A stretch of DNA of 64,000 nt from positions 69,085 to 133,084 of the forward strand of contig NZ_QGLF01000001.1 in assembly GCF_003173055.1 (NCBI RefSeq), in the 5' to 3' direction. Both the position numbers and the translations under genes were made by a program. The notes under the pieces were generated by a model. That model did not search any database, was not told where the DNA came from, and was given only the letters and a program-made list of their open reading frames with translations. Positions 35,479-43,896 of this stretch are shown here, piece by piece; within the stretch, counting starts at the first letter, position 1, and the number at the start of each line of letters is the position of its first letter. Source of the stretch: Zavarzinia compransoris. Its GTDB lineage: Bacteria > Pseudomonadota > Alphaproteobacteria > Zavarziniales > Zavarziniaceae.

Positions 35479-36705
35479 ATGGCTAAGACGTTGATTGAGG
35501 TGGATCTGTCGACTTCTCCTTACGAGAACGACATGGTCCACAACCGCTGGCACCCCGATATCCCGATCGTCGCCTGGGTGAAGCCGGGCGACGACTTCGT
35601 GATCGAGACCTACGACTGGACCGGCGGCTTCATCAAGAACGACGACGATGCGGCGGACGTGCGCGACGTCGACCTCACCACCGTCCACTTCCTCTCGGGC
35701 CCGATCGGGGTCGAGGGGGCAGAGCCGGGCGACCTGCTGGTGGTCGATTTCCTCGACATCGGGGCGAAGCAGGACAGTCTCTGGGGCTTCAACGGTTTCT
35801 TCTCGAAGAAGAACGGCGGCGGTTTCCTGACCGATCACTTCCCGAATGCCCAGAAGTCGATCTGGGATTTCCACGGCATGTTCACCACCTCCCGGCATAT
35901 TCCGGGCGTGAAATACGCCGGGCTGATCCACCCCGGCCTGATCGGCTGCCTGCCCGACCCGAAGCTGCTGGAGACCTGGAACAAGCGCGAGGTCGATTTC
36001 ATCGCCACCAACCCGACCCGGGTGCCGCCCCTGGCCAATCCGCCCTTCGCCGGCACCGCCCATATGGGCCGCCTGGCGGGCGAGGCCCGCGATGCGGCGG
36101 CCGCGACCGGCGCCCGCACCGTGCCCCCGCGCGAACACGGCGGCAATTGCGACATCAAGGACCTGTCGCGCGGCTCGAAATGCTTCTTCCCGGTCTATGT
36201 GCCGGGGGGCGGCCTTTCCATGGGCGACCTGCACTTCAGCCAGGGCGACGGCGAGATCACCTTCTGCGGCGCCATCGAAATGGCCGGCTGGCTGCACATC
36301 AAGGTCGATATCATCAAGGGCGGCATGGCCAAATACGGCATCAAGAACCCGATCTTCAAGCCGTCGCCGATCACGCCCAACTATAAGGACTATGTGATCT
36401 TCGAAGGCATTTCGGTCGACGAGGCGGGCGCCCAGCATTATCTGGACGTCCATGTCGCCTATCGCCAGGCCTGCCTGAACGCCATCGAATACCTGAAGAA
36501 ATTCGGCTATTCCGGCGCCCAGGCCTATTCGATCCTGGGCACCGCGCCGGTGCAGGGCCATATCTCGGGCGTCGTCGACATTCCGAATGCCTGCGCCACC
36601 CTGTGGCTGCCGACCGAGATCTTCGATTTCGACATCAACCCCAGTGCCGCCGGTCCGACCAAGTTCCTGACCGGCGACATCGACATGCCCATCGCCTTCG
36701 ACTGA
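35479..36705 (+). CDS. fmdA: Formamidase/acetamidase
   Basis: 408 residues, the family length. N-terminus MAKTLIEVDLSTSPYENDMVHNRWHPDIP, later REHGGNCDIKDLSRGSKCFFPVYVPGGGLSMGDLHFSQGDGE, which carries the conserved metal-site His and Asp/Glu residues of FmdA/AmdA proteins. It hydrolyses formamide or acetamide to ammonia plus the acid in the cytoplasm. It is the last enzyme of the transporter operon, so uptake and hydrolysis are coupled. A strong terminator follows. Confidence 0.93.
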   Translation: MAKTLIEVDLSTSPYENDMVHNRWHPDIPIVAWVKPGDDFVIETYDWTGGFIKNDDDAADVRDVDLTTVHFLSGPIGVEGAEPGDLLVVDFLDIGAKQDSLWGFNGFFSKKNGGGFLTDHFPNAQKSIWDFHGMFTTSRHIPGVKYAGLIHPGLIGCLPDPKLLETWNKREVDFIATNPTRVPPLANPPFAGTAHMGRLAGEARDAAAATGARTVPPREHGGNCDIKDLSRGSKCFFPVYVPGGGLSMGDLHFSQGDGEITFCGAIEMAGWLHIKVDIIKGGMAKYGIKNPIFKPSPITPNYKDYVIFEGISVDEAGAQHYLDVHVAYRQACLNAIEYLKKFGYSGAQAYSILGTAPVQGHISGVVDIPNACATLWLPTEIFDFDINPSAAGPTKFLTGDIDMPIAFD

Positions 36706-36713
36706 CCCGACCC

Positions 36714-36741
36714 GGCCCCGGCCGCGCGGCCGGGGCCTTTT
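36714..36741 (+). terminator. Rho-independent terminator after fmdA
   Basis: Perfect ten-base stem GGCCCCGGCC / GGCCGGGGCC with a GCGC loop, followed by TTTT. It lies between fmdA and fmdB, so fmdB is either expressed by read-through or from its own promoter. Confidence 0.85.
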
Positions 36742-36757
36742 GGGAGGAAACGCCCGA

Positions 36758-37120
36758 ATGCCGCTTTATGAATATGAATGTTTCGATTGCGGGCCCTTCA
36801 CCGAACTGCGGCCCATGGCGGAATCCGCGCTGCCCTGCGCCTGCCCGGACTGCGGGGAAGACGCGCCCCGCGCCTATCTGACCCCGCCCATGATGGCCTG
36901 CATCGCCGGCGACGCCAGGATGGCGATCGAAACCAACGAGCGCGCGGCGAATGCGCCGATGACGTCCGGCGAATATGCAGCAAAGCAGGCGGCGAAGCAG
37001 CACCGCAGCGGCTGTTCCTGCTGCACGGCCGGTGCGAAGAAGAAAAAGAGCACGACGGTGAAGACCCCGTCCGGCGCCAAGAGCTTCCCCTCGAAACGGC
37101 CCTGGATGATCAGCCACTGA
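36758..37120 (+). CDS. fmdB: FmdB-family zinc-ribbon protein
   Basis: 120 residues, start at 36758 after GGGAGG. The N-terminal ribbon MPLYEYECFDCG ... CACPDCG has two CxxC-type knuckles. The family is annotated as regulatory from its amidase linkage but has no proven mechanism. The C-terminal half here is unlike the short FmdB proteins: it has another cysteine cluster (GCSCCTAG), a run of lysines and a basic tail, suggesting nucleic-acid contact. Follows the terminator of the formamidase gene. Confidence 0.85.
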   Translation: MPLYEYECFDCGPFTELRPMAESALPCACPDCGEDAPRAYLTPPMMACIAGDARMAIETNERAANAPMTSGEYAAKQAAKQHRSGCSCCTAGAKKKKSTTVKTPSGAKSFPSKRPWMISH

Positions 37121-37158
37121 CCCTTTGCCCCCGGCAGCGGGGGTGATAGGGAAGGGGC

Positions 37159-38136
37159 ATGTTCGCCGTCCCGTTCCGGTGCCTGCTGCCGATCGTCCTT
37201 GCCGCTGCCCTCGGCGGCTGCGGCGCGACCGTGACCGGCCTCGGCCCCCGGGTGGCGGCGCCGTCCCTGTCGGCCGCGGGGTTTACCGCCGCCGACGGCA
37301 CGGTGCTGCCCGTGCAGTCCTGGCTGCCGGGCGGGGGTGGGCCGGCGGCGGCGCTTCTCCTCGGCCTGCACGGGTTCAACGACTATGCCGGCGCCTTCGC
37401 GCCGGCGGCACCCTTCTGGGCCCATCACGGCATCGCCACCGTCGCTTACGATCAGCGCGGCTTCGGCCGCAGCGCCACCCGCCTGCTGTGGCCGGGGACC
37501 GAGGCCCTGGTCGAGGATGCGGCGGCCATGGTCCGGCTGCTGGCCGCGCGCCATCCGGGCCGGCCGCTGTTCCTGATGGGGGAAAGCATGGGCGGGGCGG
37601 TCGCCCTGCTGACCCTGGCGCGCCATCCCGATCTGCCGGTCGCCGGCGTCGTCCTGCTCGCGCCGGCGGTCTGGGGGGCGGAGGACGTGCCTTTTCCCGG
37701 CCTGCTTCTGCTCGATATCGCCAGTTTCGTCATGCCCTGGAACCGCATGACCCCGCCGGAGGGCATGCGCATACGCCCGACCGACAATGAGGACGAGATC
37801 AAGGCCATGCGCGCCGATCCCCTGATGCTGAAGGAAACCCGGACCGACTCGGTGCAGGGGCTGATGGCGCTGATGGCGGCCGCCGCCGCCGCGGGCGTGC
37901 CGCGGGATCGCCCGGTGCTGCTGCTCTACGGCCTGCAGGACCGGATCGTGCCGTTCGAGGCGGTGGCCCGCCTGGCCGCCCGGGCCCGGGCGGAGTCGCC
38001 CCTTTTCCGCGAACGCTGGTACGACCGCGGCTATCATCTGTTGTTGCGCGACCGCCGCGGGCCGCGGGTCTGGCGCGACATTCTGGCCTTCGTCCGCGCG
38101 CCCGCGCGTTTCGACGGCGACGCCGCCCGTTTTTAG
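37159..38136 (+). CDS. Alpha/beta-hydrolase lipoprotein, monoacylglycerol-lipase-like
   Basis: 325 residues. The N-terminus is a lipoprotein-type signal (LPIVLAAALGGC, Cys near 21). The hydrolase fold shows LHGFNDYAGAF (oxyanion side), the nucleophile elbow GESMGG, an acid in YGLQDRIVPFEA and the catalytic His in RGYHLLLRD. The family (lysophospholipase/monoglyceride lipase) cleaves acyl esters of monoglycerides or lysolipids. It probably sits on the periplasmic face of the membrane. The next 227 bases contain a GCCGGC hairpin but no gene I can support. Confidence 0.87.
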   Translation: MFAVPFRCLLPIVLAAALGGCGATVTGLGPRVAAPSLSAAGFTAADGTVLPVQSWLPGGGGPAAALLLGLHGFNDYAGAFAPAAPFWAHHGIATVAYDQRGFGRSATRLLWPGTEALVEDAAAMVRLLAARHPGRPLFLMGESMGGAVALLTLARHPDLPVAGVVLLAPAVWGAEDVPFPGLLLLDIASFVMPWNRMTPPEGMRIRPTDNEDEIKAMRADPLMLKETRTDSVQGLMALMAAAAAAGVPRDRPVLLLYGLQDRIVPFEAVARLAARARAESPLFRERWYDRGYHLLLRDRRGPRVWRDILAFVRAPARFDGDAARF

Positions 38137-38363
38137 CCATGATTTGGGGCAATTGACGCGTATTCACATTTGCGTTCGCGACGCCGAGGCGCGAACCTGT
38201 TGCCGGGCAAATATTGCCGGTCCGCAGGTCCCGGTGGGAACGGGAATGGGAACCGGGTCGGCACCTGAAAGCGGTGGCAAGACGAGAAGCCGGCAAAAAC
38301 GCCGGCCCGAGGACGCCATGGTCGATGGGTTGAACCGCCGTCGCATCGGTTGAGGGCACGCGT

Positions 38364-39416
38364 ATGAACGGGCAAGGTAAAAGCACAGGTCTGCGTCGGG
38401 CAGGTCTGCGTCAGGGCCGGCGGTGGCGCCTGTTGCCCGTGTTGTTGCTGGTGCTCAGCGTGCCGGCGCTCGATGCCTGTTCAAAGTCGCGCGCCACGCG
38501 GCGAAGCACGGATACGACCACCGTCGCCGGCACCACCACCATGATCACCAGCCAGGGCGTGACCAACCTCGCCGGCGAGGAGGTCGACGCCGGTACCGGC
38601 CACGCGCCGGGTACCGGGGCTGTGGCCTATGCCCCGGCCGGCGACACCGCGACCCGCGGCCTGTTCGCCTCGAGCCCGCCCGCTGCCGCCGGCGACGAGG
38701 AGGAGGGCGACGAAGCCGCCGGCCTGATGGAAATCACGCCGGGCGCCATCGGCCCGGGCGATCAGGCGGGCAGCCATCATGCCCCGCCCGGCCTGTCGGG
38801 CGATGCGCTCGCCGGCCTCGTCAGCCAGGGCGACCTTGCCGCCGGCAGCGCCCAGGCCGTGCTGGAACGCATCGCCGATGCCGGGGGCATGAAAGTCTTC
38901 TTCAGCACCAATTCGATCGATCGCGGCCTGTCGACCCGGCGGGTCGATCCGGGCGGCGTGCCCACCCGCGACCGGGCGATGGCGGTCGACCATATCTGCA
39001 AGCAGGCCGGGCTGTCCTGCTTCTATGCCGCCGATTTCAAGTCGCTGTCGGTCTACGACCCGCGGGAATTCGCTACGACCGGGCCCGACATGACCGCGCT
39101 GGTCTACAACCAGCGCAGCGGTTTCGAGCCGGCCTCGACCACGCGGGCCACCTCCAGCGTCACCCGCCCGGGCAAGCCGAAGCCCGCGGCGGCCAAGCCG
39201 GGCAAGCCGGGCAAGCCGAAACCGGTGGCGGCCAAGCCGGGCAAGCCGAAGCCCGCCGCCACCAAGCCCGGCAAGCCCAAGCCCGTGGCGGCCAAACCGG
39301 CCAAGCCGAAACCCGCCGCCACCAAGCCGGCCAAGCCGAAACCGCCCGCGGTCAAGCCGAAGCCCGCCGCCTCGACGAAGAAACCGCCGAAGCCCGCGAC
39401 CAAGCCCCGTACCTGA
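38364..39416 (+). CDS. Lipoprotein with STN-like domain and Pro/Lys-repeat tail
   Basis: 350 residues. A basic N-terminus leads to a hydrophobic stretch and lipobox (VPALDAC, Cys near 39). A disordered Thr/Gly/Ala-rich segment follows (about 45-150). A small folded part (about 150-240), AQAVLERIADAGGMKVFF ... AVDHICKQAGLSCFYAADFKSLSVYDP, resembles the STN/secretin N-domain pattern. The tail from about 270 is a Lys/Pro/Ala repeat (KPGKPKPAA-type units). Such basic Pro-rich tails could span the periplasm or bind peptidoglycan. I do not recognise a family. Confidence 0.7.
   Translation: MNGQGKSTGLRRAGLRQGRRWRLLPVLLLVLSVPALDACSKSRATRRSTDTTTVAGTTTMITSQGVTNLAGEEVDAGTGHAPGTGAVAYAPAGDTATRGLFASSPPAAAGDEEEGDEAAGLMEITPGAIGPGDQAGSHHAPPGLSGDALAGLVSQGDLAAGSAQAVLERIADAGGMKVFFSTNSIDRGLSTRRVDPGGVPTRDRAMAVDHICKQAGLSCFYAADFKSLSVYDPREFATTGPDMTALVYNQRSGFEPASTTRATSSVTRPGKPKPAAAKPGKPGKPKPVAAKPGKPKPAATKPGKPKPVAAKPAKPKPAATKPAKPKPPAVKPKPAASTKKPPKPATKPRT
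39172..39413 (+). repeat. Tandem codon repeat encoding KPGKPKPAA-type units
   Basis: The DNA repeats AAGCCGGGCAAGCCGAAGCC-type blocks with period near 27-30 bases inside the lipoprotein gene, the last units switching from KPG to KPA. It is a coding minisatellite and a likely site of length variation between strains. Confidence 0.75.
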
Positions 39417-39500
39417 GAACGACTGAAGCCGGCCTCGCGGCACTGACCGGCTCTCATCGCTTACGCCCAAGGGCCTTGCCCTGAAAGGATGGATCGAGCC

Positions 39501-39659
39501 ATGACCGGGAAAGAAACCTTCAGCCGCTACGATACCGCCGACTACCTCAAGACCGAGGAAGACATCGCGGCCTATCTCGAAGCCTGTGTCGAGGACGGCG
39601 ATCCGGCGCTGATCGCTGCGGCGCTCGGCGATATCGCCCGCGCCCGCAACGCCGCGTAA
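39501..39659 (+). pseudogene. Truncated HigA/COG3636-type antitoxin
   Basis: 52 codons. TADYLKTEEDIAAYLEACVEDGDPALIAAALGDIARARNAA is the N-terminal half of the probable addiction-module antidote family (COG3636), which is normally about 95-100 residues and continues into a Cro/CI-type helix-turn-helix. Here a stop replaces that domain right after ARAR; translations of the following bases do not restore it. No toxin gene is adjacent. It lies on the 3' side of the tRNA-Val gene, a common element-integration position. It may still be translated as a small protein, but DNA binding should be lost. Confidence 0.75.
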
Positions 39660-39747
39660 GGGAGGCGCCTGCCGGGCGCGGCGGTTTCCCATGCCCGGGC
39701 AAAAACCGCGTCAGGGCGGAAAATCCAGTATTTCCGGCGGCTCGGAA

Positions 39748-39822
39748 TGGTGGGCGCGACAGGGATTGAACCTGTGACCCCCGCCGTGTGAAGGCGATGC
39801 TCTCCCGCTGAGCTACGCGCCC
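39748..39822 (-). tRNA. tRNA-Val (anticodon CAC)
   Basis: The cloverleaf can be drawn: acceptor GGGCGCG/CGCGCCC, D-arm GCTC...GAGC, anticodon stem TCGCC/GGCGG around loop TTCACAC, T-arm ACAGG-TTCAATC-CCTGT, discriminator A and an encoded CCA. Anticodon CAC reads the GUG codon, which is abundant in this GC-rich genome. Confidence 0.95.
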
Positions 39823-39843
39823 ATTCCGTCGAGGCCCGGATGT

Positions 39844-40569
39844 TTAGAGGCGCGCGTGCGACCTGTCAAGCACCTCGGGCAGGACTTTTGCGAGATCGCC
39901 GAAATGATCGATCACGGCGTCGGCGCCAAGCTCGCGGGCCGGGATCGGCGTATAGCCGAAACTGACCAGGACCGTGGGCACGCCGGCGTCGCGGGCGGCG
40001 TTGAGGTCGGTGGCGCTGTCGCCCACCATCACGGTGCGGTCCAGATTGCCGTCCAGGGCTTCGACGGTGGCGATCAGGTGGCGGCCGTCCGGCTTTTTCA
40101 CCGCGAGACTGTCGCCGCCGAGAATCGCCGCCGCCGGGAAATAGCCGTCGAGTTCGAGGGCGATCAGCACCTGTTTCGCCAGCGCTTCCGGCTTGTTGGT
40201 GCAGACCCCGAGCTTGACGCCCCGCGCCTTCAGCCAGTTCAAGGTGGCGACGACCCCGGGAAAGACCACCGAGCGGTCGGCGACATGGCTGGCGTAATAG
40301 CGGATGAAGATCTCGACCAGGGCATCGACCTCGGCCGCGGTCTTCGCCACCGCATGGGCTTCCAGGCCCCGTTCGATCAGCTTGCGGGCGCCATGGCCGA
40401 CCATGTGGCGGACCTCGGCTTCCGGGATGGCGGCAAGGCCGAGGGTGGCCAGGGTCGCGTTCAGGGCGCCGGTCAGGTCCGGCGCGCTGTCGATCAGGGT
40501 GCCGTCCAGGTCGAAGACGACCGTGTCGGGCAGGGTGGCGCCAAAAGGCAGGATTTCGCAGGACGACAT
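39844..40569 (-). CDS. gph: Phosphoglycolate phosphatase
   Basis: 241 residues, HAD superfamily. The nucleophile Asp is in VVFDLDGTLIDSAPDL, motif II Thr in LGVCTNKPEA, motif III Lys in VKKPDG and motif IV acids in MVGDSATDLNAARDA. A helical cap domain (about 30-100) is of the Gph type. It removes phosphate from 2-phosphoglycolate made by DNA repair or Rubisco oxygenation. Start at 40569 by alignment of the first strand. Divergent from glmU. Confidence 0.9.
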   Translation of the reverse strand: MSSCEILPFGATLPDTVVFDLDGTLIDSAPDLTGALNATLATLGLAAIPEAEVRHMVGHGARKLIERGLEAHAVAKTAAEVDALVEIFIRYYASHVADRSVVFPGVVATLNWLKARGVKLGVCTNKPEALAKQVLIALELDGYFPAAAILGGDSLAVKKPDGRHLIATVEALDGNLDRTVMVGDSATDLNAARDAGVPTVLVSFGYTPIPARELGADAVIDHFGDLAKVLPEVLDRSHARL

Positions 40570-40685
40570 GATGTCGGCAGTGTGCCTGCCCGGCGCAAAA
40601 CTTTGAAACAAAAGGTGACTGTAACCGGCAGTCCCGGCTGTGGCACCTTGTCGCTCGCGAATCCAGGACCGAGTGAGTTGCCGCC

Positions 40686-42029
40686 ATGACTGTCGCCACG
40701 CCTGCCACCGCCGCCGTGATCCTTGCCGCGGGCAAGGGAACGCGGATGCGCTCGGCCCTGCCGAAGGTGCTGCACCCGGTGGCCGACCGGCCGATGATCC
40801 ATCATGTGGTCGCGGCGGCGCGCGAGATCGGGGCGGAACGGCTGGTCGCCGTGCTCTCGCCCGGGCTCGGCGCCGTTGCCCAATCCCTGCCCGGCGTTGC
40901 CGTCGCGATCCAGGACCCGCCGCTCGGCACCGGGCATGCGGTGGCGGCGGCCCTGCCGGTGCTGGAAGGCTTTGCCGGCGGTGTCCTTATCCTGTTCGGC
41001 GATACGCCGCTGATCGAGGCCGCGACCCTGCTGCGGCTGCGCGCGGCGCTGGAGGCGCCGGGGGTGGCGGTCGCCGTGCTCGGCTTCCGGCCGGCGGTGC
41101 CCGGCGCCTATGGCCGGCTGGTCCAGGACGGCGCGGGCCATCTGACCGCCATCGTCGAGGCGGCGGAGGCGACGGCCGGGCAATTGGCCATTCCCCTTTG
41201 CAATGCCGGGGTCATGGCGATCCGGGCGGAGCATCTGGCCGCCCTGGTCGGCGCCATCGGCAACGGCAATGCCAAGGGCGAATATTATCTGACCGATGTC
41301 GTGGCCATCGCCCGTGCCCGGGGCCTTGCCGCCGCCGTGGTCGAGGGCGCGGCGGACGAAGTGCTGGGCGTCAACAGCCGCCTCGAACTGGCGGAGGCGG
41401 AGGCGATCTTCCAGGCCCGCCTGCGCCGCCGCCACATGGCGGCGGGCGTCACTTTCGAGGATCCGGCCTCGGTCCGCCTGTCGGCCGATACGGTGCTGGG
41501 CCGCGACGTCACGGTGGCGCCCCAGGTCGTGTTCGGACCGGGGGTGACGGTCGCCGACGAGGTCCGCATCCATGCCTTCAGCCATCTCGAGGGGGCGGCG
41601 GTCGCCGCCGGCGCCATCGTCGGGCCCTATGCCCGGCTGCGGCCCGGGGCGGTGGTCGGCGCCGGCGCCCATGTCGGCAATTTCGTCGAACTGAAGAACA
41701 CGGTGCTGGGCGAGGGGGCGAAGGCCAACCACCTGTCCTATCTCGGCGATGCCACGGTCGGGCCCGGGGCCAATATCGGCGCCGGCACCATCACCTGCAA
41801 TTACGACGGTTTCACCAAGTCGAAGACCGAGATCGGCGCCGGGGCCTTCATCGGTTCCAACAGCGCGCTGGTCGCGCCGGTCGCGGTCGGCGCCGGGGCC
41901 ATCGTCGGCGCCGGCTCGGTGGTGGTCGAGGCGGTCGCGGCCGATGCCCTCTATCTCGAACGCGCCCGGCCGGTGCAGAAACCGGGCTGGGCCGCCCGTT
42001 TCCGCGCCGCCATGCGCAAGTCCAAGTGA
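40686..42029 (+). CDS. glmU: Bifunctional UDP-GlcNAc pyrophosphorylase/GlcN-1-P acetyltransferase
   Basis: 447 residues. The N-terminal nucleotidyltransferase has AAGKGTRMRSALPKVLHPVADRPM; the second half is a left-handed beta-helix of hexapeptide repeats (VGPYARLRPGAVVGAGAHVGNFVELKN, DATVGPGANIGAGTITCNYDG) with the acetyl-CoA site. It makes UDP-N-acetylglucosamine for peptidoglycan and LPS. glmS follows after 17 bases, so the two amino-sugar steps form one operon. Confidence 0.96.
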   Translation: MTVATPATAAVILAAGKGTRMRSALPKVLHPVADRPMIHHVVAAAREIGAERLVAVLSPGLGAVAQSLPGVAVAIQDPPLGTGHAVAAALPVLEGFAGGVLILFGDTPLIEAATLLRLRAALEAPGVAVAVLGFRPAVPGAYGRLVQDGAGHLTAIVEAAEATAGQLAIPLCNAGVMAIRAEHLAALVGAIGNGNAKGEYYLTDVVAIARARGLAAAVVEGAADEVLGVNSRLELAEAEAIFQARLRRRHMAAGVTFEDPASVRLSADTVLGRDVTVAPQVVFGPGVTVADEVRIHAFSHLEGAAVAAGAIVGPYARLRPGAVVGAGAHVGNFVELKNTVLGEGAKANHLSYLGDATVGPGANIGAGTITCNYDGFTKSKTEIGAGAFIGSNSALVAPVAVGAGAIVGAGSVVVEAVAADALYLERARPVQKPGWAARFRAAMRKSK

Positions 42030-42046
42030 AGCTCAGGGAGTAGCCT

Positions 42047-43870
42047 ATGTGCGGAATCGTCGGCATCGTCGGACGGGATCCGGTCGCGCCGCGGCTGGTC
42101 GAAGGCCTGCGCCGCCTGGAATACCGGGGTTATGATTCGGCGGGCCTCGCCACCTTGGTCGGCGGCGCCATCGAGCGCCGGCGGGCGGAAGGCAAGCTCC
42201 AGGCCCTGGCCGATCTGCTGGTCGAACAGCCGCTGCCCGGCGTTACCGGCATCGGCCACACCCGCTGGGCGACCCATGGCGCCCCGACCACGACCAATGC
42301 CCATCCCCATGCCACCGCTCAGGTGGCGGTGGTGCACAACGGTATCATCGAGAATTTCCGCGAGCTGAAGGACGAATTGGTCGCCCGCGGCCACGAGTTC
42401 GAAAGCGAGACCGATTCGGAAGTCGTCGCCCATCTGATCTCGGACGGGATCGACCGCGGCCTCGGCCCGCAGGCGGCGGTCGCCGCCGCGCTTCGCCGGC
42501 TGCGCGGGGCCTTCGCCCTCGCCATGCTGTTCGCCGGCGAGGACGGGTTGCTGATCGGGGCGCGGCGCGGCAGCCCGCTCGCGGTCGGCTTCGGCGAGGG
42601 CGAGATGTATCTCGGCTCCGACGCCCTGGCGCTCTCGTCCTGGACGCGGCGGGTGCTCTATCTCGAAGAGGGCGACTGGGTGGTGCTGAACCACGATGGC
42701 GCCGAAGTCTTCGACGCCGAGGACCGGCCGGTGCAGCGGGCGGTGCGCACCGTCGCCCTGTCGCCGGCGATGATCGAGAAGGGCAACTACCGCCACTATA
42801 TGCAGAAGGAAATCTTCGAGCAGCCGCAGGTGATCGGCGATGCGCTCGCGACCTATCTCGATCCCGCCACGCGCCGTCCGCGCCTGCCGGCCGCGGGGCC
42901 GGACTGGAACGCGGTCGGGCGCCTGACCATCGTCGCCTGCGGGACGTCCTCCTATGCCGCCCTGGTCGCCAAATATTGGTTCGAGCAGGTGGCGCGCCTG
43001 CCGGTCGAGGTCGATATCGCCTCGGAATTCCGCTATCGCGAGGCGCCCCTGCCGAAGGGCGGCGCCGCGCTCTTCATCTCCCAGTCGGGGGAGACGGCGG
43101 ATACGCTGGCGGCGCTTCGCTATGCCAAGGCCGAGGGGCAGTTCATCGTCGCCCTGGTCAATGTGCCCGAAAGCTCCATGGCGCGGGAAGCGGACCTCGT
43201 GCTGCCCATCCTGGCCGGCCCTGAGATCGGCGTCGCCTCGACCAAGGCGTTCACCTGCCAATTGACCGTGCTCATGTGTCTCGTCCTGTCCGTCGCGCGG
43301 GAGCGCGGCACGCTGGACGCGGCGGAGGAGGCGCGGCTCTGCGCGGCGCTGTCGGAAGTGCCGGCGCGGGCGCTGGAAGTGCTGAACCACGACGAGAAGA
43401 TCCGCGAGATCGCCCTTCGCCTGGCCGAGGCGCGGGACGTGCTCTACCTCGGGCGCGGGGCGATCTTCCCGGTGGCCCTCGAAGGCGCGCTGAAGCTGAA
43501 GGAGATTTCCTATATCCACGCCGAAGGCTATGCCGCCGGCGAATTGAAGCACGGGCCGATCGCCCTGATCGACGATCAGGTGCCGGTGATCGTGCTGGCG
43601 CCCCACGGGCCCCTGTTCGAGAAGACGGTTTCGAACATGCAGGAAGTGCTGGCCCGCGGCGGCCGGGTGATCCTGCTCTCCGACATGGACGGCGTGGCGA
43701 CCGAGGGGCGGCACGCCGCCGAGATCATCGAACTGCCGAAGGTCGATCCCTTCGTCACCCCGGTGCTCTATGCCATTCCGGTGCAGCTGCTCGCCTATCA
43801 CACGGCGGTCGCCAAGGGCACGGATGTCGACCAGCCGCGCAACCTGGCGAAATCGGTGACCGTGGAGTAA
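42047..43870 (+). CDS. glmS: Glucosamine-6-phosphate synthase (glutamine-dependent)
   Basis: 607 residues. Cys2 (MCGIVGIVG) is the N-terminal nucleophile of the glutaminase domain (1-240; LEYRGYDSAGLA, GHTRWATHG, HNGIIENF). Two SIS sugar-isomerase domains follow (ACGTSSYAALVAKYW, ISQSGETADTLAAL, and a C-terminal VDQPRNLAKSVTVE end). It converts fructose-6-phosphate and glutamine into glucosamine-6-phosphate, the first step feeding GlmU upstream. Confidence 0.97.
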   Translation: MCGIVGIVGRDPVAPRLVEGLRRLEYRGYDSAGLATLVGGAIERRRAEGKLQALADLLVEQPLPGVTGIGHTRWATHGAPTTTNAHPHATAQVAVVHNGIIENFRELKDELVARGHEFESETDSEVVAHLISDGIDRGLGPQAAVAAALRRLRGAFALAMLFAGEDGLLIGARRGSPLAVGFGEGEMYLGSDALALSSWTRRVLYLEEGDWVVLNHDGAEVFDAEDRPVQRAVRTVALSPAMIEKGNYRHYMQKEIFEQPQVIGDALATYLDPATRRPRLPAAGPDWNAVGRLTIVACGTSSYAALVAKYWFEQVARLPVEVDIASEFRYREAPLPKGGAALFISQSGETADTLAALRYAKAEGQFIVALVNVPESSMAREADLVLPILAGPEIGVASTKAFTCQLTVLMCLVLSVARERGTLDAAEEARLCAALSEVPARALEVLNHDEKIREIALRLAEARDVLYLGRGAIFPVALEGALKLKEISYIHAEGYAAGELKHGPIALIDDQVPVIVLAPHGPLFEKTVSNMQEVLARGGRVILLSDMDGVATEGRHAAEIIELPKVDPFVTPVLYAIPVQLLAYHTAVAKGTDVDQPRNLAKSVTVE

Positions 43871-43896
43871 GGGGGCCGCCCTGGCCCCCTATTCTT
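43871..43896. terminator. Bidirectional terminator between glmS and yqhA
   Basis: GGGGGCC-GCCCT-GGCCCCC followed by TATTCTT, starting at the base after the glmS stop. It sits between convergent genes and can serve glmS well; the T-run is less good for the opposite strand. Confidence 0.7.

Noticed and set aside
30568-36705. Urease operon
   Set aside because: The transporter is of the urea type, but no urease genes are present; the enzyme of the operon is formamidase, so urea as sole ligand cannot be asserted.
37129-37144. CCCCCG-GCAG-CGGGGG hairpin after fmdB as a terminator
   Set aside because: The stem is short and is not followed by T residues; it could be a fortuitous GC inverted repeat.
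38144-38353. Short open frame between the lipase-like and repeat lipoprotein genes
   Set aside because: No ribosome site, no recognisable domain and Arg/Gly-rich composition; the region is better explained as promoter and leader.
39172-39413. Periodic repeat considered as a CRISPR array
   Set aside because: The repeats are in frame with the lipoprotein, have no unique spacers, and encode a regular Lys/Pro/Ala pattern.
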